A DNA stretch of 64,000 bases, from the NCBI GenBank assembly GCA_028280945.1, contig JANQKV010000043.1:1-64000 (forward strand). Direction: 5' to 3'. Below the pieces are notes generated by a model that saw only the letters and a program-made list of their open reading frames with translations, made no database searches and had not been told where the DNA came from. Source of the stretch: Opitutaceae bacterium. Its GTDB lineage: Bacteria; Verrucomicrobiota; Verrucomicrobiia; Opitutales; Opitutaceae. The position numbers were made by a program, and so were the translations under genes. Positions 30,230 through 37,912 of this stretch are shown here, piece after piece (the first letter of the stretch is position 1; every line of letters starts with the position of its first letter).

Positions 30230-31563
30230 CTTCATCCGTCGCAGCTTTCCGCCGGCCTCGCGGCACGCTTTTTTGGGTGATTGTCATCAGCGCGGCGGTG
30301 CATGTGGTGGCGGGCCTTGTATTCGCTTCGTGGCGAATCTATCGCCATACGCAACCTCCGGAAGCCACGTTCACTTCTCCGCCACCTCCGCAGCGGATTC
30401 CACCAGCTGACATGGCCTACCGGGTGCAACTACAGCAGCTGCAGCGTCAAAGCAGCCGCCCACCGGATCGCATTTCCGGCCAGGCCGACTCGTTGCTGAA
30501 TCGTTCGTTTGATCAACTCGAAGCTCCGGGCGGAGCGTTTGGTACCTCCGCGCTGGCCGGCACCCCGGTCGTGGCGGGGGCGGGCGGCATGGGTCGCGGA
30601 CTGGGGCGCCTCAGCGATGGTGGTGGCGGCCTCTCGTTTGGAATGTCCGCAGTTGATTTTTTTGGCATAAAAAAACAGGGCGAAAGGGTGGTGTTTCTGG
30701 TCGATGGCGGGGCATCGATGGTCGAGCCCGAGCGCGGTGATTTGCCCGGCTACGACCGGGTCAAAGCGGAACTGGTCGCCATGGTGGAGCGACTGTCGCC
30801 CGGCACCTTCTTTAACATCATCGTGTTTGGCCGTTCGCTCGATGTCTACGCTCCGCGCATGGTGGTGGCGACCGCCGACAACACCTCGCAGGTGGCGGAA
30901 TGGATCGGCCCCTATTGGCGCTTGCGTGAAGGCAAAATTGAGCGCCGCGGGCCGTTTCGCAAAAACTACGAACCGCAAATGATCGATTGGAACGGTGCGG
31001 GAGGCAGCTCCCGGATGGACTTGGCTTTTGCCGCCGCTTTGGAGATGCGGGCCGATCTTGTTTTCATGATCACCGATGGCACGCCCTCGATTCGCCAGGG
31101 ACGTTCCTCATCCGATGAGCAACGCTGGCGTCAACGGGTTGAGCGCTACGAGGAAGAACGGGCGCGTTACGAGGCGAGCCAGCGGGGGCAGCGCGAGATG
31201 GCGGGATACGAAGAAAAGCGGGCGGTGTGGCGAGCGGAGCGCGATCGCATCATTGCCGAGCGCGAGGCACGCGGACTCCCGCCGGTGGTGCGTGAGGGCG
31301 GTTCACGCGGAGCTCCTTCCCGTCCCGGGCCGTCGCGCCCCGGTCGGCCCACGACTTATTACGAAACGGATGAACTTGTGCGCTTTGTCCGGCGTCAGGC
31401 CCGGGTGCTTTACGAAAGCTCCGGCAACGATCTGCCCAGCATCAATGTCGTCGGCTACTCACCCAATGCACGCGGCTCGGCCATCATCGAGACCCTGGCC
31501 GATGTTTTCCCGGGCGGCAGTTCGCGGGTCATCGGAGCCTTCGATGCCGCTACGACTCATTGA
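30226..31563 (+). CDS. TonB-topology membrane protein with vWA-like domain
   Basis: 445 residues, ATGA overlap with exbD2. One N-terminal membrane helix (LFWVIVISAAVHVVAGLVF), a proline-rich stretch (TSPPPPQRIPP), a Gly-rich linker, then a vWA-like domain. The metal-site motif reads D160-G-G-A-S164 (VVFLVDGGASMVEP) instead of DxSxS, and the later acidic motif is MITDGTPS. A charged Arg/Glu-rich, probably coiled-coil stretch of ~60 residues (for example ERYEEERARYEASQRGQREM) interrupts the domain near residues 292-350. It occupies the place of TonB in an Exb operon but has no TonB C-terminal domain. Force transmission from the ExbBD motor to an unknown partner is an inference. Confidence 0.8.
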   Translation: MTSSVAAFRRPRGTLFWVIVISAAVHVVAGLVFASWRIYRHTQPPEATFTSPPPPQRIPPADMAYRVQLQQLQRQSSRPPDRISGQADSLLNRSFDQLEAPGGAFGTSALAGTPVVAGAGGMGRGLGRLSDGGGGLSFGMSAVDFFGIKKQGERVVFLVDGGASMVEPERGDLPGYDRVKAELVAMVERLSPGTFFNIIVFGRSLDVYAPRMVVATADNTSQVAEWIGPYWRLREGKIERRGPFRKNYEPQMIDWNGAGGSSRMDLAFAAALEMRADLVFMITDGTPSIRQGRSSSDEQRWRQRVERYEEERARYEASQRGQREMAGYEEKRAVWRAERDRIIAEREARGLPPVVREGGSRGAPSRPGPSRPGRPTTYYETDELVRFVRRQARVLYESSGNDLPSINVVGYSPNARGSAIIETLADVFPGGSSRVIGAFDAATTH

Positions 31564-31626
31564 GGCGGGTCAATTTTGTGAGGTTGGAGGTTTTAAAAGC
31601 TGCCTGATTGCGTAGGATTAAGTCCT

Positions 31627-32019
31627 ATGCCTACGGTCAAAAAACTCCTCCATACTCGCATGCGTGTTAATGACATCGATGCGACGGTGAAATTCTATAC
31701 GGAAGCCCTCGGGCTGACGGAATCCCGCCGCCACACGTCCCCCCGGGGCGCTCAGTTGGTGTTTTTGCAAACGCCCAACAGCGACGAGGAAATCGAGATC
31801 TGCCAGATGCCGGACGGCGCACCTGCGGTTGAGGTGCAGGAAGACCTCATGCACCTTGCCTTCGAGGTGGATGACCTTGAGCAGTTTGCCGCCGAGGCAA
31901 AGGCAGCCGGCTACGAACTCAGCGACGGTCCGACCCAAACGGGCAGTGGATCGGTTATCGCCTTCTTCGATGCACCCGAAGGCTACGAAGTCGAGTTGAT
32001 CCAGCGGCCGAAGCAGTAG
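31627..32019 (+). CDS. VOC-family protein, glyoxalase I-like
   Basis: 130 residues with two betaalphabetabetabeta modules. Candidate metal ligands are His9 (LLHTRMRVND), a Glu in IEICQM, His in LMHLAFEVDD and Glu in GYEVELIQRP, the pattern of lactoylglutathione lyases. The sequence ALGLTESRRHTSPRGAQLVF is typical of GloA-like proteins. Detoxification of methylglyoxal is plausible, but VOC proteins vary widely. A palindrome TAGGA-TTAAG-TCCTA (31613-31627) touches the start codon and may affect translation. Confidence 0.85.
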   Translation: MPTVKKLLHTRMRVNDIDATVKFYTEALGLTESRRHTSPRGAQLVFLQTPNSDEEIEICQMPDGAPAVEVQEDLMHLAFEVDDLEQFAAEAKAAGYELSDGPTQTGSGSVIAFFDAPEGYEVELIQRPKQ

Positions 32020-32026
32020 AATGACC

Positions 32027-32058
32027 AAAGAAAACGCCCCGTTCAAATGAACGGGGCG
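32027..32058 (-). terminator. Intrinsic terminator at the CRISPR trailer end
   Basis: A perfect 10-bp stem CGCCCCGTTC (32035-32044) / GAACGGGGCG (32049-32058) with a 4-base loop. Read on the minus strand it is followed directly by TTTTCTTTGG, the textbook form of a rho-independent terminator. It lies 37 bases beyond the last (leader-distal) repeat, so it should end the minus-strand array transcript. On the plus strand no T tract follows. Confidence 0.85.
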
Positions 32059-32061
32059 CAG

Positions 32062-32088
32062 CCGCTTCGCCAAGGTTTGCCGAAGCGG
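32062..32088. other. Second trailer hairpin
   Basis: Inverted repeat CCGCTTCG (32062-32069) / CGAAGCGG (32081-32088), 8-bp stem and 11-base loop, between the last repeat and the terminator. On a minus-strand transcript it would fold just before the terminator. Function unknown. Confidence 0.6.
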
Positions 32089-32095
32089 TAGTGCA

Positions 32096-32391
32096 GGATC
32101 AATCCGCGCACCCCGGGTGGGGTGCGACCGGCGATATGTCCGAGGTTCCGGGTTACCTGCTGTTTCAATCCGCGCACTCCGGATAGGGTACGACCAGAGC
32201 TAGGTCGTCTGTCGGCTTAGTCATATGTTTCAATCCACGCACCCCGGGTGGGGTGCGACTTCGGAGCTTAATATTTGGGCGCAGTGGTTATACGTTTCAA
32301 TCCACGTACCCCGGATGGGGTGCGACCCATGCGGCCCTTTCACGGCCGTGTTTTCACGGTTTCAATCCACGCACCCCGGATGGGGTGCGAC
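32096..32391 (-). repeat. Five variant (leader-distal) CRISPR repeats
   Basis: Repeat starts at 32096, 32162, 32227, 32294 and 32359. The first has GGATC in place of GTTTC; the second has ACTCCGGATAGGGTACGAC, with three changes; the third, fourth and fifth read CCACG where the main repeat has CCGCG, and the first and third have GGGTGGGG for GGATGGGG. The fifth differs from the main repeat by a single base. These are the oldest units of the array. Confidence 0.95.
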
Positions 32392-33642
32392 GGTGGCGAG
32401 TGAGCCGATGCCGGAAAGCTGGAGTTTCAATCCGCGCACCCCGGATGGGGTGCGACCCCAGTCGGCCCCGCTTCCTCCGGTGGTTTCAGTGTTTCAATCC
32501 GCGCACCCCGGATGGGGTGCGACTTTCACTTCTGCAACCAAGACGATGTAATGGAGTTTCAATCCGCGCACCCCGGATGGGGTGCGACACGAATAGGCCG
32601 GGTTCGCTGGCTTTGTTCGAGTTTCAATCCGCGCACCCCGGATGGGGTGCGACCGACCTGTCGTGGGACTCGCAAACCTGGAGCGGTTTCAATCCGCGCA
32701 CCCCGGATGGGGTGCGACACCTCCTTCCGCATGATGATTTCAGCCATGCGGTTTCAATCCGCGCACCCCGGATGGGGTGCGACGAAGTTCACATATAACC
32801 CCCTCGTTTCGGCGGTGTTTCAATCCGCGCACCCCGGATGGGGTGCGACAATTTTTGATGTCCAGTTTGCTATCGGTGAGGGGTTTCAATCCGCGCACCC
32901 CGGATGGGGTGCGACGACCCGCCATCCGCCTTTCCCCATATTTATGGAGTTTCAATCCGCGCACCCCGGATGGGGTGCGACCGATATGCGGCAAGTCCTT
33001 TAGATCATCGAGTGTTTCAATCCGCGCACCCCGGATGGGGTGCGACGCCCGGTCCTGCTCTTTGGTACGCTAAACCAGAGTTTCAATCCGCGCACCCCGG
33101 ATGGGGTGCGACCTGACGGATAACGGAATGGGTTAGTTACTGTAAACGTTTCAATCCGCGCACCCCGGATGGGGTGCGACCAGAGTTCAACGTGGACCCC
33201 GCACGCTCTATCAGTTTCAATCCGCGCACCCCGGATGGGGTGCGACAACTCCCGATGTTCTACGGGCAGGACATTCTCCGGTTTCAATCCGCGCACCCCG
33301 GATGGGGTGCGACCAAGGTCGGCCAGGAACTCGAGGCCGTTGTCCGTTTCAATCCGCGCACCCCGGATGGGGTGCGACCAACCGCAACCAACAGGGCGGC
33401 CACGACCGCCAGTTTCAATCCGCGCACCCCGGATGGGGTGCGACGTGGACTTTATCAGTCCGCAATAGTTAACGGTGGTTTCAATCCGCGCACCCCGGAT
33501 GGGGTGCGACCCTGGCCAACTGGATCGATCGCAACCCCAGACAGTTTCAATCCGCGCACCCCGGATGGGGTGCGACGCACCGAATCCCGGACAGTTACGG
33601 GACTGGTGTGTTTCAATCCGCGCACCCCGGATGGGGTGCGAC
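32096..33642 (-). CRISPR. Type I-C CRISPR array, 24 repeats and 23 spacers
   Basis: 33-bp repeats of the type I-C class; on the plus strand they begin GTTTCAATCCGCGCACCCCG and end GATGGGGTGCGAC, so in transcript orientation the repeat starts GTCGCACCCC and ends GGATTGAAAC. The 19 repeats from 32424 to 33642 are identical; the five at the low-coordinate end carry substitutions. Spacers are 32-35 bases and all look different. Degenerate repeats at the low end, cas2 and leader at the high end, and the terminator beyond the low end all show minus-strand transcription with new spacers added near 33642. Confidence 0.98.
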
Positions 33643-33827
33643 AGCCGCTATGAAAGATGTTGACTGTCAAAGAACAAGAGTGGCTTTTCCGCGAACCTAT
33701 GTCCTGGGGTCGAATCGTTCAGACCGCCTGGTAGATCGACTTTCTTAACTCAATGTTCGAAAGCGAGATATGGATGGCGCGAACCCTTGGTGATGGGAAT
33801 GGGGGCTCGAGGTTCGCAATCGTGCTT
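33643..33827 (-). promoter_or_regulatory. CRISPR leader
   Basis: 185 bases between the youngest repeat and the cas2 stop, without a gene. Read on the minus strand it ends TTTGACAGTCAACATCTTTC just before the first repeat. An 11-bp palindrome TTGAC-T-GTCAA (33660-33670) lies 17 bases from the first repeat, and GGTTCGCG occurs twice. It should contain the array promoter and the integration signal; no confident -10/-35 pair can be picked. Confidence 0.75.
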
Positions 33828-34118
33828 TCAGGCCATCAGTGGACCGCCAATGTCGTAACCAGGTTTGGCTCCGTGGTGTTCCACGCGCCTTCGCCAGTTG
33901 TTGCCAAGGTGGTAGAATCGCAGGCTGTCGGTCGCCGGGTCGATGATTTCGAGCAATTCTTTTTTCAAAAACACCAGATCGGCGGGTGGGAGTTCACATT
34001 CGAACACGGAATTCTGCACACGCTGGCCCTTGTTTTCGCAGGCACGAGCGACGTGGCGCAGGCGTTTGGCACCATCGGTGGTGCCGGTGGCGACGTCGTA
34101 AGTGATGAGGACATACAT
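33828..34118 (-). CDS. cas2: CRISPR-associated endonuclease Cas2
   Basis: 96 residues from the ATG at 34118 ([20 protein letters not shown]), the usual length and start for I-C Cas2; an earlier ATG at 34142 overlaps cas1. The conserved Asp8 of the ferredoxin fold is present, and the C-terminal [19 protein letters not shown] is highly typical. Cas2 bridges two Cas1 dimers in spacer integration. Last gene of the cas operon, next to the leader. Confidence 0.96.
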   Translation of the reverse strand: MYVLITYDVATGTTDGAKRLRHVARACENKGQRVQNSVFECELPPADLVFLKKELLEIIDPATDSLRFYHLGNNWRRRVEHHGAKPGYDIGGPLMA

Positions 34119-34132
34119 GGATTGAGGGCGGG

Positions 34133-35173
34133 TTAACGCCAAAGAAAGGCGGGATAGGCGTCGAGGTCGCCGCGCAGGTGGCGGGTCAACAGGCGGGCTT
34201 GGAGGTGGGGTACGAGGCCGAGGGTAACTTTTTCGTCGAGAAAGGGATGGATGAGTTCGTCGTTTTTGCGCTCCTGCCAGGCAACGAGCACTTGCTTGCG
34301 CGCATCGTCGCGGAGGCGAACAGCACCCGTGGGCTCGGTAATGAAGTCGGTGGGTTTGAGTTGTTGCCGGTTGAAGAGCGTCAGGACAAGCCGGTCGGCA
34401 AGGACGGGGCGGAGCTCTTCCATAAGGTCGAGCGCCAGTCCGGGGCGACCGGGACGGTCGCGGTGAAGGAAGCCGACGGCGGCGTCCAGACCAACGGCCT
34501 CACAGGCGGACCGAACATCATGGGCCAGCAGGCTGTAGAGAAACGAAAGCAAGGTATTCGGAGGGTCCAAGGGGGGACGGCGGCTCCGTTGGGTGAAGCG
34601 AAAGCTGGGTTCGGGATGGGTCAGAAGGTGGTTAAATTGTTGGAAATAGGAATCAGCAGCATCGCCTTCGATGCCGCGCAGAGCGTCGAGATCGGGTGCT
34701 GCGAGGGTGGCCTCGATCCGGTGAGCGAGGTGGGCGGCGGCCTGTGCCAATGATTCCGCCCGGGGGGAACCCGCTGGTGCATGATCGCGCTGGGCGCGTT
34801 GCAGGATGAGTCGAGAATTGGCGATTTTTGCGGCTATGCAGCTTCGGGCGACAGTGAGGCTGGCATTAGGATCGTCGGCAGCGCGATACTGGGCGCGGCG
34901 CAGGAGGACGTTGCCGGGGGCGTAACGGTGGCTGGTGGCGAGGAGGCGACCATGGGGGTCGCAGAACGAAAGGGTCACGCCGCGGTCCGCGCAGGCAGCC
35001 ATGAGTTGAGGTGAAGCCCCGATATCCCAGCCGAAGGTGACGATGCCTTCGAGATTGTGCAAAGGCACCCGAAGCTTGGTTTCTCGGGCAATTCGGACCG
35101 CTACGGTTTCACCATCTTGAAGCAAGTAGGCCCCATCAGTGGTGACATAGAGGGTGTTCAGGTGTCGACGCAT
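34133..35173 (-). CDS. cas1: CRISPR-associated integrase Cas1, type I-C
   Basis: 346 residues from the ATG at 35173 ([20 protein letters not shown]), matching the common I-C Cas1 start; the open frame extends to 35227 into cas4. The metal ligands are Glu169 ([14 protein letters not shown]), His237 ([10 protein letters not shown]) and the Asp/Glu pair near 249-253 ([11 protein letters not shown]). It inserts new spacers with Cas2, after Cas4 trims the prespacer. Gaps are 20 bases to cas4 and 14 to cas2. Confidence 0.96.
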   Translation of the reverse strand: MRRHLNTLYVTTDGAYLLQDGETVAVRIARETKLRVPLHNLEGIVTFGWDIGASPQLMAACADRGVTLSFCDPHGRLLATSHRYAPGNVLLRRAQYRAADDPNASLTVARSCIAAKIANSRLILQRAQRDHAPAGSPRAESLAQAAAHLAHRIEATLAAPDLDALRGIEGDAADSYFQQFNHLLTHPEPSFRFTQRSRRPPLDPPNTLLSFLYSLLAHDVRSACEAVGLDAAVGFLHRDRPGRPGLALDLMEELRPVLADRLVLTLFNRQQLKPTDFITEPTGAVRLRDDARKQVLVAWQERKNDELIHPFLDEKVTLGLVPHLQARLLTRHLRGDLDAYPAFLWR

Positions 35174-35193
35174 GACGAGGGGTTTGACTCGAG

Positions 35194-35820
35194 CTAAAGT
35201 TGAGAACGGATCTGCCGGCGAAACCACCCTTCGGCCCCACGGGAAAAGCGCAGAGCTTGGGGGAGGCAGAGGTCGAGGAGAGAACAGTTGTCACATTTGG
35301 GCTCGCGAATCGCGGGCGGAGTTTTTCCCGAGGCGATCAATTGGTGAAGCTCACGGGTGGCAGCGTAGGTACGGGCGCGCAGGTTGTCGTCAAAGGTGAC
35401 TTCAGTGCGTCGTCTTCTTTGCCCGTAGTAAAGGGCACCTTGGTTGATCGTCGTCCGGCGCATTTCCTCCAGGCACAGAGCCTGGGCGCAGAGCTGGATG
35501 CGGTCGCAATCGTTGGCCTTGGGTCGGCCGCGTTTGTATTCGACTGGTAGAAGGGTGCCGTCACGGTGAAATTCGACAATGTCGGCGACCCCGCGCAGCC
35601 CGAATTGGCGGGAACTCAGATACAGTGAACGCATAATGCGCACGCCGGGGCGGGTTTCGTGTTTGGGCTCGTGAGCACGTTCATGAAGCACGCGGCCCTG
35701 GGCGGTGAGCTGGTTCTCGGCCCAGAGCTGTTCGTTGTGGATCAGGGCGCACTGTCGCGGGCAGAAGAGCAGATGTTGCAGCGCCGAGATGGGAAGAAGA
35801 TCAGCCTCGGCGTAGGACAT
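35194..35820 (-). CDS. cas4: CRISPR-associated exonuclease Cas4
   Basis: 208 residues. Iron-sulfur cysteines at residue 20 (FCPRQC) and at 176, 179 and 185 (KCDNCSLLDLC). RecB-type nuclease residues Asp80 (VADIVEF), Glu94 and Lys96 (PVEYKRGRPK). It processes prespacers and sets PAM-dependent orientation for Cas1-Cas2. In I-C operons Cas4 normally follows cas7 directly; here a toxin-antitoxin pair lies between them, with the toxin stop 12 bases upstream. Confidence 0.96.
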   Translation of the reverse strand: MSYAEADLLPISALQHLLFCPRQCALIHNEQLWAENQLTAQGRVLHERAHEPKHETRPGVRIMRSLYLSSRQFGLRGVADIVEFHRDGTLLPVEYKRGRPKANDCDRIQLCAQALCLEEMRRTTINQGALYYGQRRRRTEVTFDDNLRARTYAATRELHQLIASGKTPPAIREPKCDNCSLLDLCLPQALRFSRGAEGWFRRQIRSQL

Positions 35821-35832
35821 CGCGTGAAGGGG

Positions 35833-36219
35833 CTACCAAATGGTTTTGACGGGGAAGTGGGCAAACGCCTCATCGACCGTCACCAGGGTGAGGTCTTCGA
35901 GGTGCGCTTGGGCGGCCAGAAATCGGTCTGCAGGATCCCGATGATCTTGCGGGAAGTTGCCCGCCAGAGCTGCGTGCCGCGGGCCAAGAGCCAGCGGTTG
36001 CCAAGATTGTTCTGCCAAGGTCTGTCCCCAGTCGGGGGACGATCCCAGGGCCAATCCAAGGCGTCCAAGTCGGAGTTTGTTTTCGATTTCCCAGATGGAA
36101 ACGGCACTCACAAAGACTGGCATGTCCCCTTTTGTGATCGCGCGCCGGGCACGCTGCGAAAGTCGGGGATTGGACTCCAGCCACCAGAGGACCGCATGGG
36201 TATCAAGCAGCAGTCTCAC
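35833..36219 (-). CDS. PIN-domain toxin (VapC-like) inside the cas operon
   Basis: 128 residues from a GTG at 36219 that overlaps the antitoxin stop (GTGA). PIN features: Asp6 (LLLDTHAVLWW), Glu44 (SAVSIWEIENK), Asp95/Asp98 (HRDPADRFLAAQA) and Asp116 (LVTVDEAF), a complete acidic active site, so it should be an active ribonuclease, typically against tRNA or rRNA. The Leu-Asp-Thr-His start is typical of PIN toxins paired with Phd/YefM antitoxins. It lies between cas7c and cas4 on the same strand, so expression of cas4-cas1-cas2 probably shares transcripts with it. Confidence 0.93.
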   Translation of the reverse strand: MRLLLDTHAVLWWLESNPRLSQRARRAITKGDMPVFVSAVSIWEIENKLRLGRLGLALGSSPDWGQTLAEQSWQPLALGPRHAALAGNFPQDHRDPADRFLAAQAHLEDLTLVTVDEAFAHFPVKTIW

Positions 36220-36479
36220 GAATTCAACGGATCAGTGGGGGAAGGCACGAGGCCGGCGTCGGCATCGTCCAGAGGTTTCAACGGCTCGTCGGGATCATCG
36301 TAGGAGAGCAGTCCTTTCCAGGCTCCCGGTTGGCGATTGGCTTGAGCGGGCACGGGCGCGAGTCGCGCGATGGGCTTGCCTGCCCGCGCGAGCGTGATCT
36401 CTTCACCGGCCTCTACTCGGGCGAGCAGCTTGGAGAGGTGCGTCTTGGCTTCGTGGATGTTGACAGTATCTGAGGACAT
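36216..36479 (-). CDS. Phd/YefM-type antitoxin inside the cas operon
   Basis: 87 residues. The N-terminal ~45 residues are Phd/YefM-like (VNIHEAKTHLSKLLARVEAG, EEITLARAGKPIARLAPV) and should bind DNA; the acidic C-terminus (YDDPDEPLKPLDDADAG) should wrap the toxin. It is preceded by its own promoter-like sequence with an overlapping palindrome, 54 bases after the cas7c stop, so it is likely autoregulated and not just read through from cas3. Confidence 0.93.
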   Translation of the reverse strand: MSSDTVNIHEAKTHLSKLLARVEAGEEITLARAGKPIARLAPVPAQANRQPGAWKGLLSYDDPDEPLKPLDDADAGLVPSPTDPLNS

Positions 36480-36485
36480 GCCGAT

Positions 36486-36514
36486 TACTTAGCTAATCTA
36501 ATGGACTAAGTCAA
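36486..36514 (-). promoter_or_regulatory. Promoter and operator of the toxin-antitoxin pair
   Basis: On the minus strand, TTGACT (36514-36509) and TAAGTA (36491-36486) are spaced by 17 bases. An inverted repeat ACTTAG (36487-36492) / CTAAGT (36506-36511) covers both boxes, as expected for repression by the antitoxin. The -10 box ends 6 bases before the antitoxin ATG, so the mRNA may be leaderless. The segment is markedly AT-rich against its surroundings. Confidence 0.65.
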
Positions 36515-36533
36515 TGGTGGTGGCCTGAGCTTC

Positions 36534-37430
36534 TCAGATCCGGCGATGGAGGGTGACACCGGTGGGGAGGTTGGCCTCGTCGATGGTCAGGTCGTAGTCG
36601 GAAAATGCGCGCGGCACCTCGACACCGGGCTTCTTGGTCACGGTCACGCGCTCAAAGAGTTTGTGGGAAGGGGCATTGCCAAGGGCGGAGTCGTGTTCGA
36701 AAACGAGCAGGGCTCGGGGAGCCATTTCTCCGCGGGCGGCGGAGTGATCGTGATCGAACATGTTCTCGAGGCTTTCGAATAGCAGTTCGAGGTCTTCATC
36801 GGAAAAACCCGTTTGTTGGGCGAATGCCGCGCTGACGAAACCGTGTGCTCGATACAATCCGTAGGGGACGATTTCCTTGCGCCCCATGGTGCGGTTGCTG
36901 CCGTCCTGCTTTTCGGATTCTTCGACAGTCGTGACTGCCATGCGGGTGAGTGATTGCTCCTGAGATACGATGGGGTCGATGGAGGACGCGAAGGCAAGCT
37001 GGACGGGCCCTCGCACCTGGCCGCAGTTGACTCCCGTGGTCATGACGGCTCCGAACATACGGATATCGAAATAAGTCTGGCACATCCATTGGCGGGCTTG
37101 GTCGGCGATCCGGTTTTTTTCTTCGGCTTTGGTCTTCTTTTCGATTTTCAGACCCAGCGCGTCGTAAGCCCTTTGGTGGGCATGGTTGAGGATTGAACGT
37201 TCTTTCACATAGATGTCGTATCCGTCTTCGGGGGAGCCGTCGGTTTTGGTTTGAACCAGACTGACGTAGTTGCGGATTTTTCGCTTCAGGCAGACGTCCG
37301 AAACCCACCCGTGTTGAGTCTCATAGTCCATGCGAGGGGAATTGGCGTTGTCGGGATCGCCGTTGGGGTTGCCGTTTTTGACATCGAAGAGGAAGACGAA
37401 TTCGTAGCGTTTTTGGATGGGGGATTTCAT
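36534..37430 (-). CDS. cas7c: Type I-C Cascade backbone protein Cas7c (Csd2)
   Basis: 298 residues. The N-terminus RYEFVFLFDVKNGNPNGDPD is diagnostic of Csd2/Cas7, with MTTGVNCGQVRGPVQLAFA and GRKEIVPYGLYRAHGFVSA further on. Cas7 subunits polymerise along crRNA as the backbone of the surveillance complex. It lies 11 bases after cas8c; the toxin-antitoxin module follows. Confidence 0.97.
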   Translation of the reverse strand: MKSPIQKRYEFVFLFDVKNGNPNGDPDNANSPRMDYETQHGWVSDVCLKRKIRNYVSLVQTKTDGSPEDGYDIYVKERSILNHAHQRAYDALGLKIEKKTKAEEKNRIADQARQWMCQTYFDIRMFGAVMTTGVNCGQVRGPVQLAFASSIDPIVSQEQSLTRMAVTTVEESEKQDGSNRTMGRKEIVPYGLYRAHGFVSAAFAQQTGFSDEDLELLFESLENMFDHDHSAARGEMAPRALLVFEHDSALGNAPSHKLFERVTVTKKPGVEVPRAFSDYDLTIDEANLPTGVTLHRRI

Positions 37431-37441
37431 GGGGATTTAAA

Positions 37442-37912
37442 TCAGGCGTTGGCAGTTTGGGTTTCTTTGAGTGGGGCGATGAGGAGCGTGTCGTTATAAG
37501 GGTCGAGTCCGAGGTGCTCCAGCCAAGCAACCCGATCTTCGCCTTTGCGCTTGTTCCAGTGGTTTTGATGATGAAAACCCACGGTGAAGAGGGCTTGTTC
37601 CTTGGTGCTAAAGGAGGACGCAACTTCATCGATTTTCAGAGCGCGAGTTATGGTTTCGAACTCGTTGTTGAGGCGGATGGCGAGTCCAGTGGCCTGCGCT
37701 CCCTTGTTTTTTAAGGCGGCCTTGTAGTGGCGGACATAGCTTTCGTTTAGACGCGAGTAGGTCGCCAAGGGGCGGGCGAAGAACTTGCTGTAAAACTTCG
37801 TGGTCAGGTCGGAGTTTACGGTGCGAGGAAGATTCGCGAGGCGTTGCATCTCTCCGAAGCAGGAGAAAATGCGGCCTAGCAGATAGGCGGATTTATCTTC
37901 TTTTGGATTCAT
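37442..37912 (-). CDS. Possible internally translated small subunit Cas11c
   Basis: An in-frame ATG at 37912 inside cas8c would give a 156-residue product starting MNPKEDKSAYLLGRIFSCFG, at the place where Cas11c begins in characterised I-C systems (just before a YxLGRxF segment). Internal translation of Cas11 from cas8c is established for type I-C. No Shine-Dalgarno is visible upstream of this ATG, but few genes in this window have one. Prediction by analogy. Confidence 0.45.
   Translation of the reverse strand: MNPKEDKSAYLLGRIFSCFGEMQRLANLPRTVNSDLTTKFYSKFFARPLATYSRLNESYVRHYKAALKNKGAQATGLAIRLNNEFETITRALKIDEVASSFSTKEQALFTVGFHHQNHWNKRKGEDRVAWLEHLGLDPYNDTLLIAPLKETQTANA

Noticed and set aside
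30226..31563. Calling the last Exb-operon gene tonB
   Set aside because: It shares topology and position with TonB but lacks a TonB C-terminal domain and has a vWA-like fold.
32225..33663. Long open frames through the CRISPR array giving repeated FNPRTPDGVR-type or FQSAHPGWGA-type peptides
   Set aside because: They are translations of the repeat and spacers; repeat length plus spacer length keeps frames open by chance. Such ORFs are a known annotation artefact of I-C arrays.
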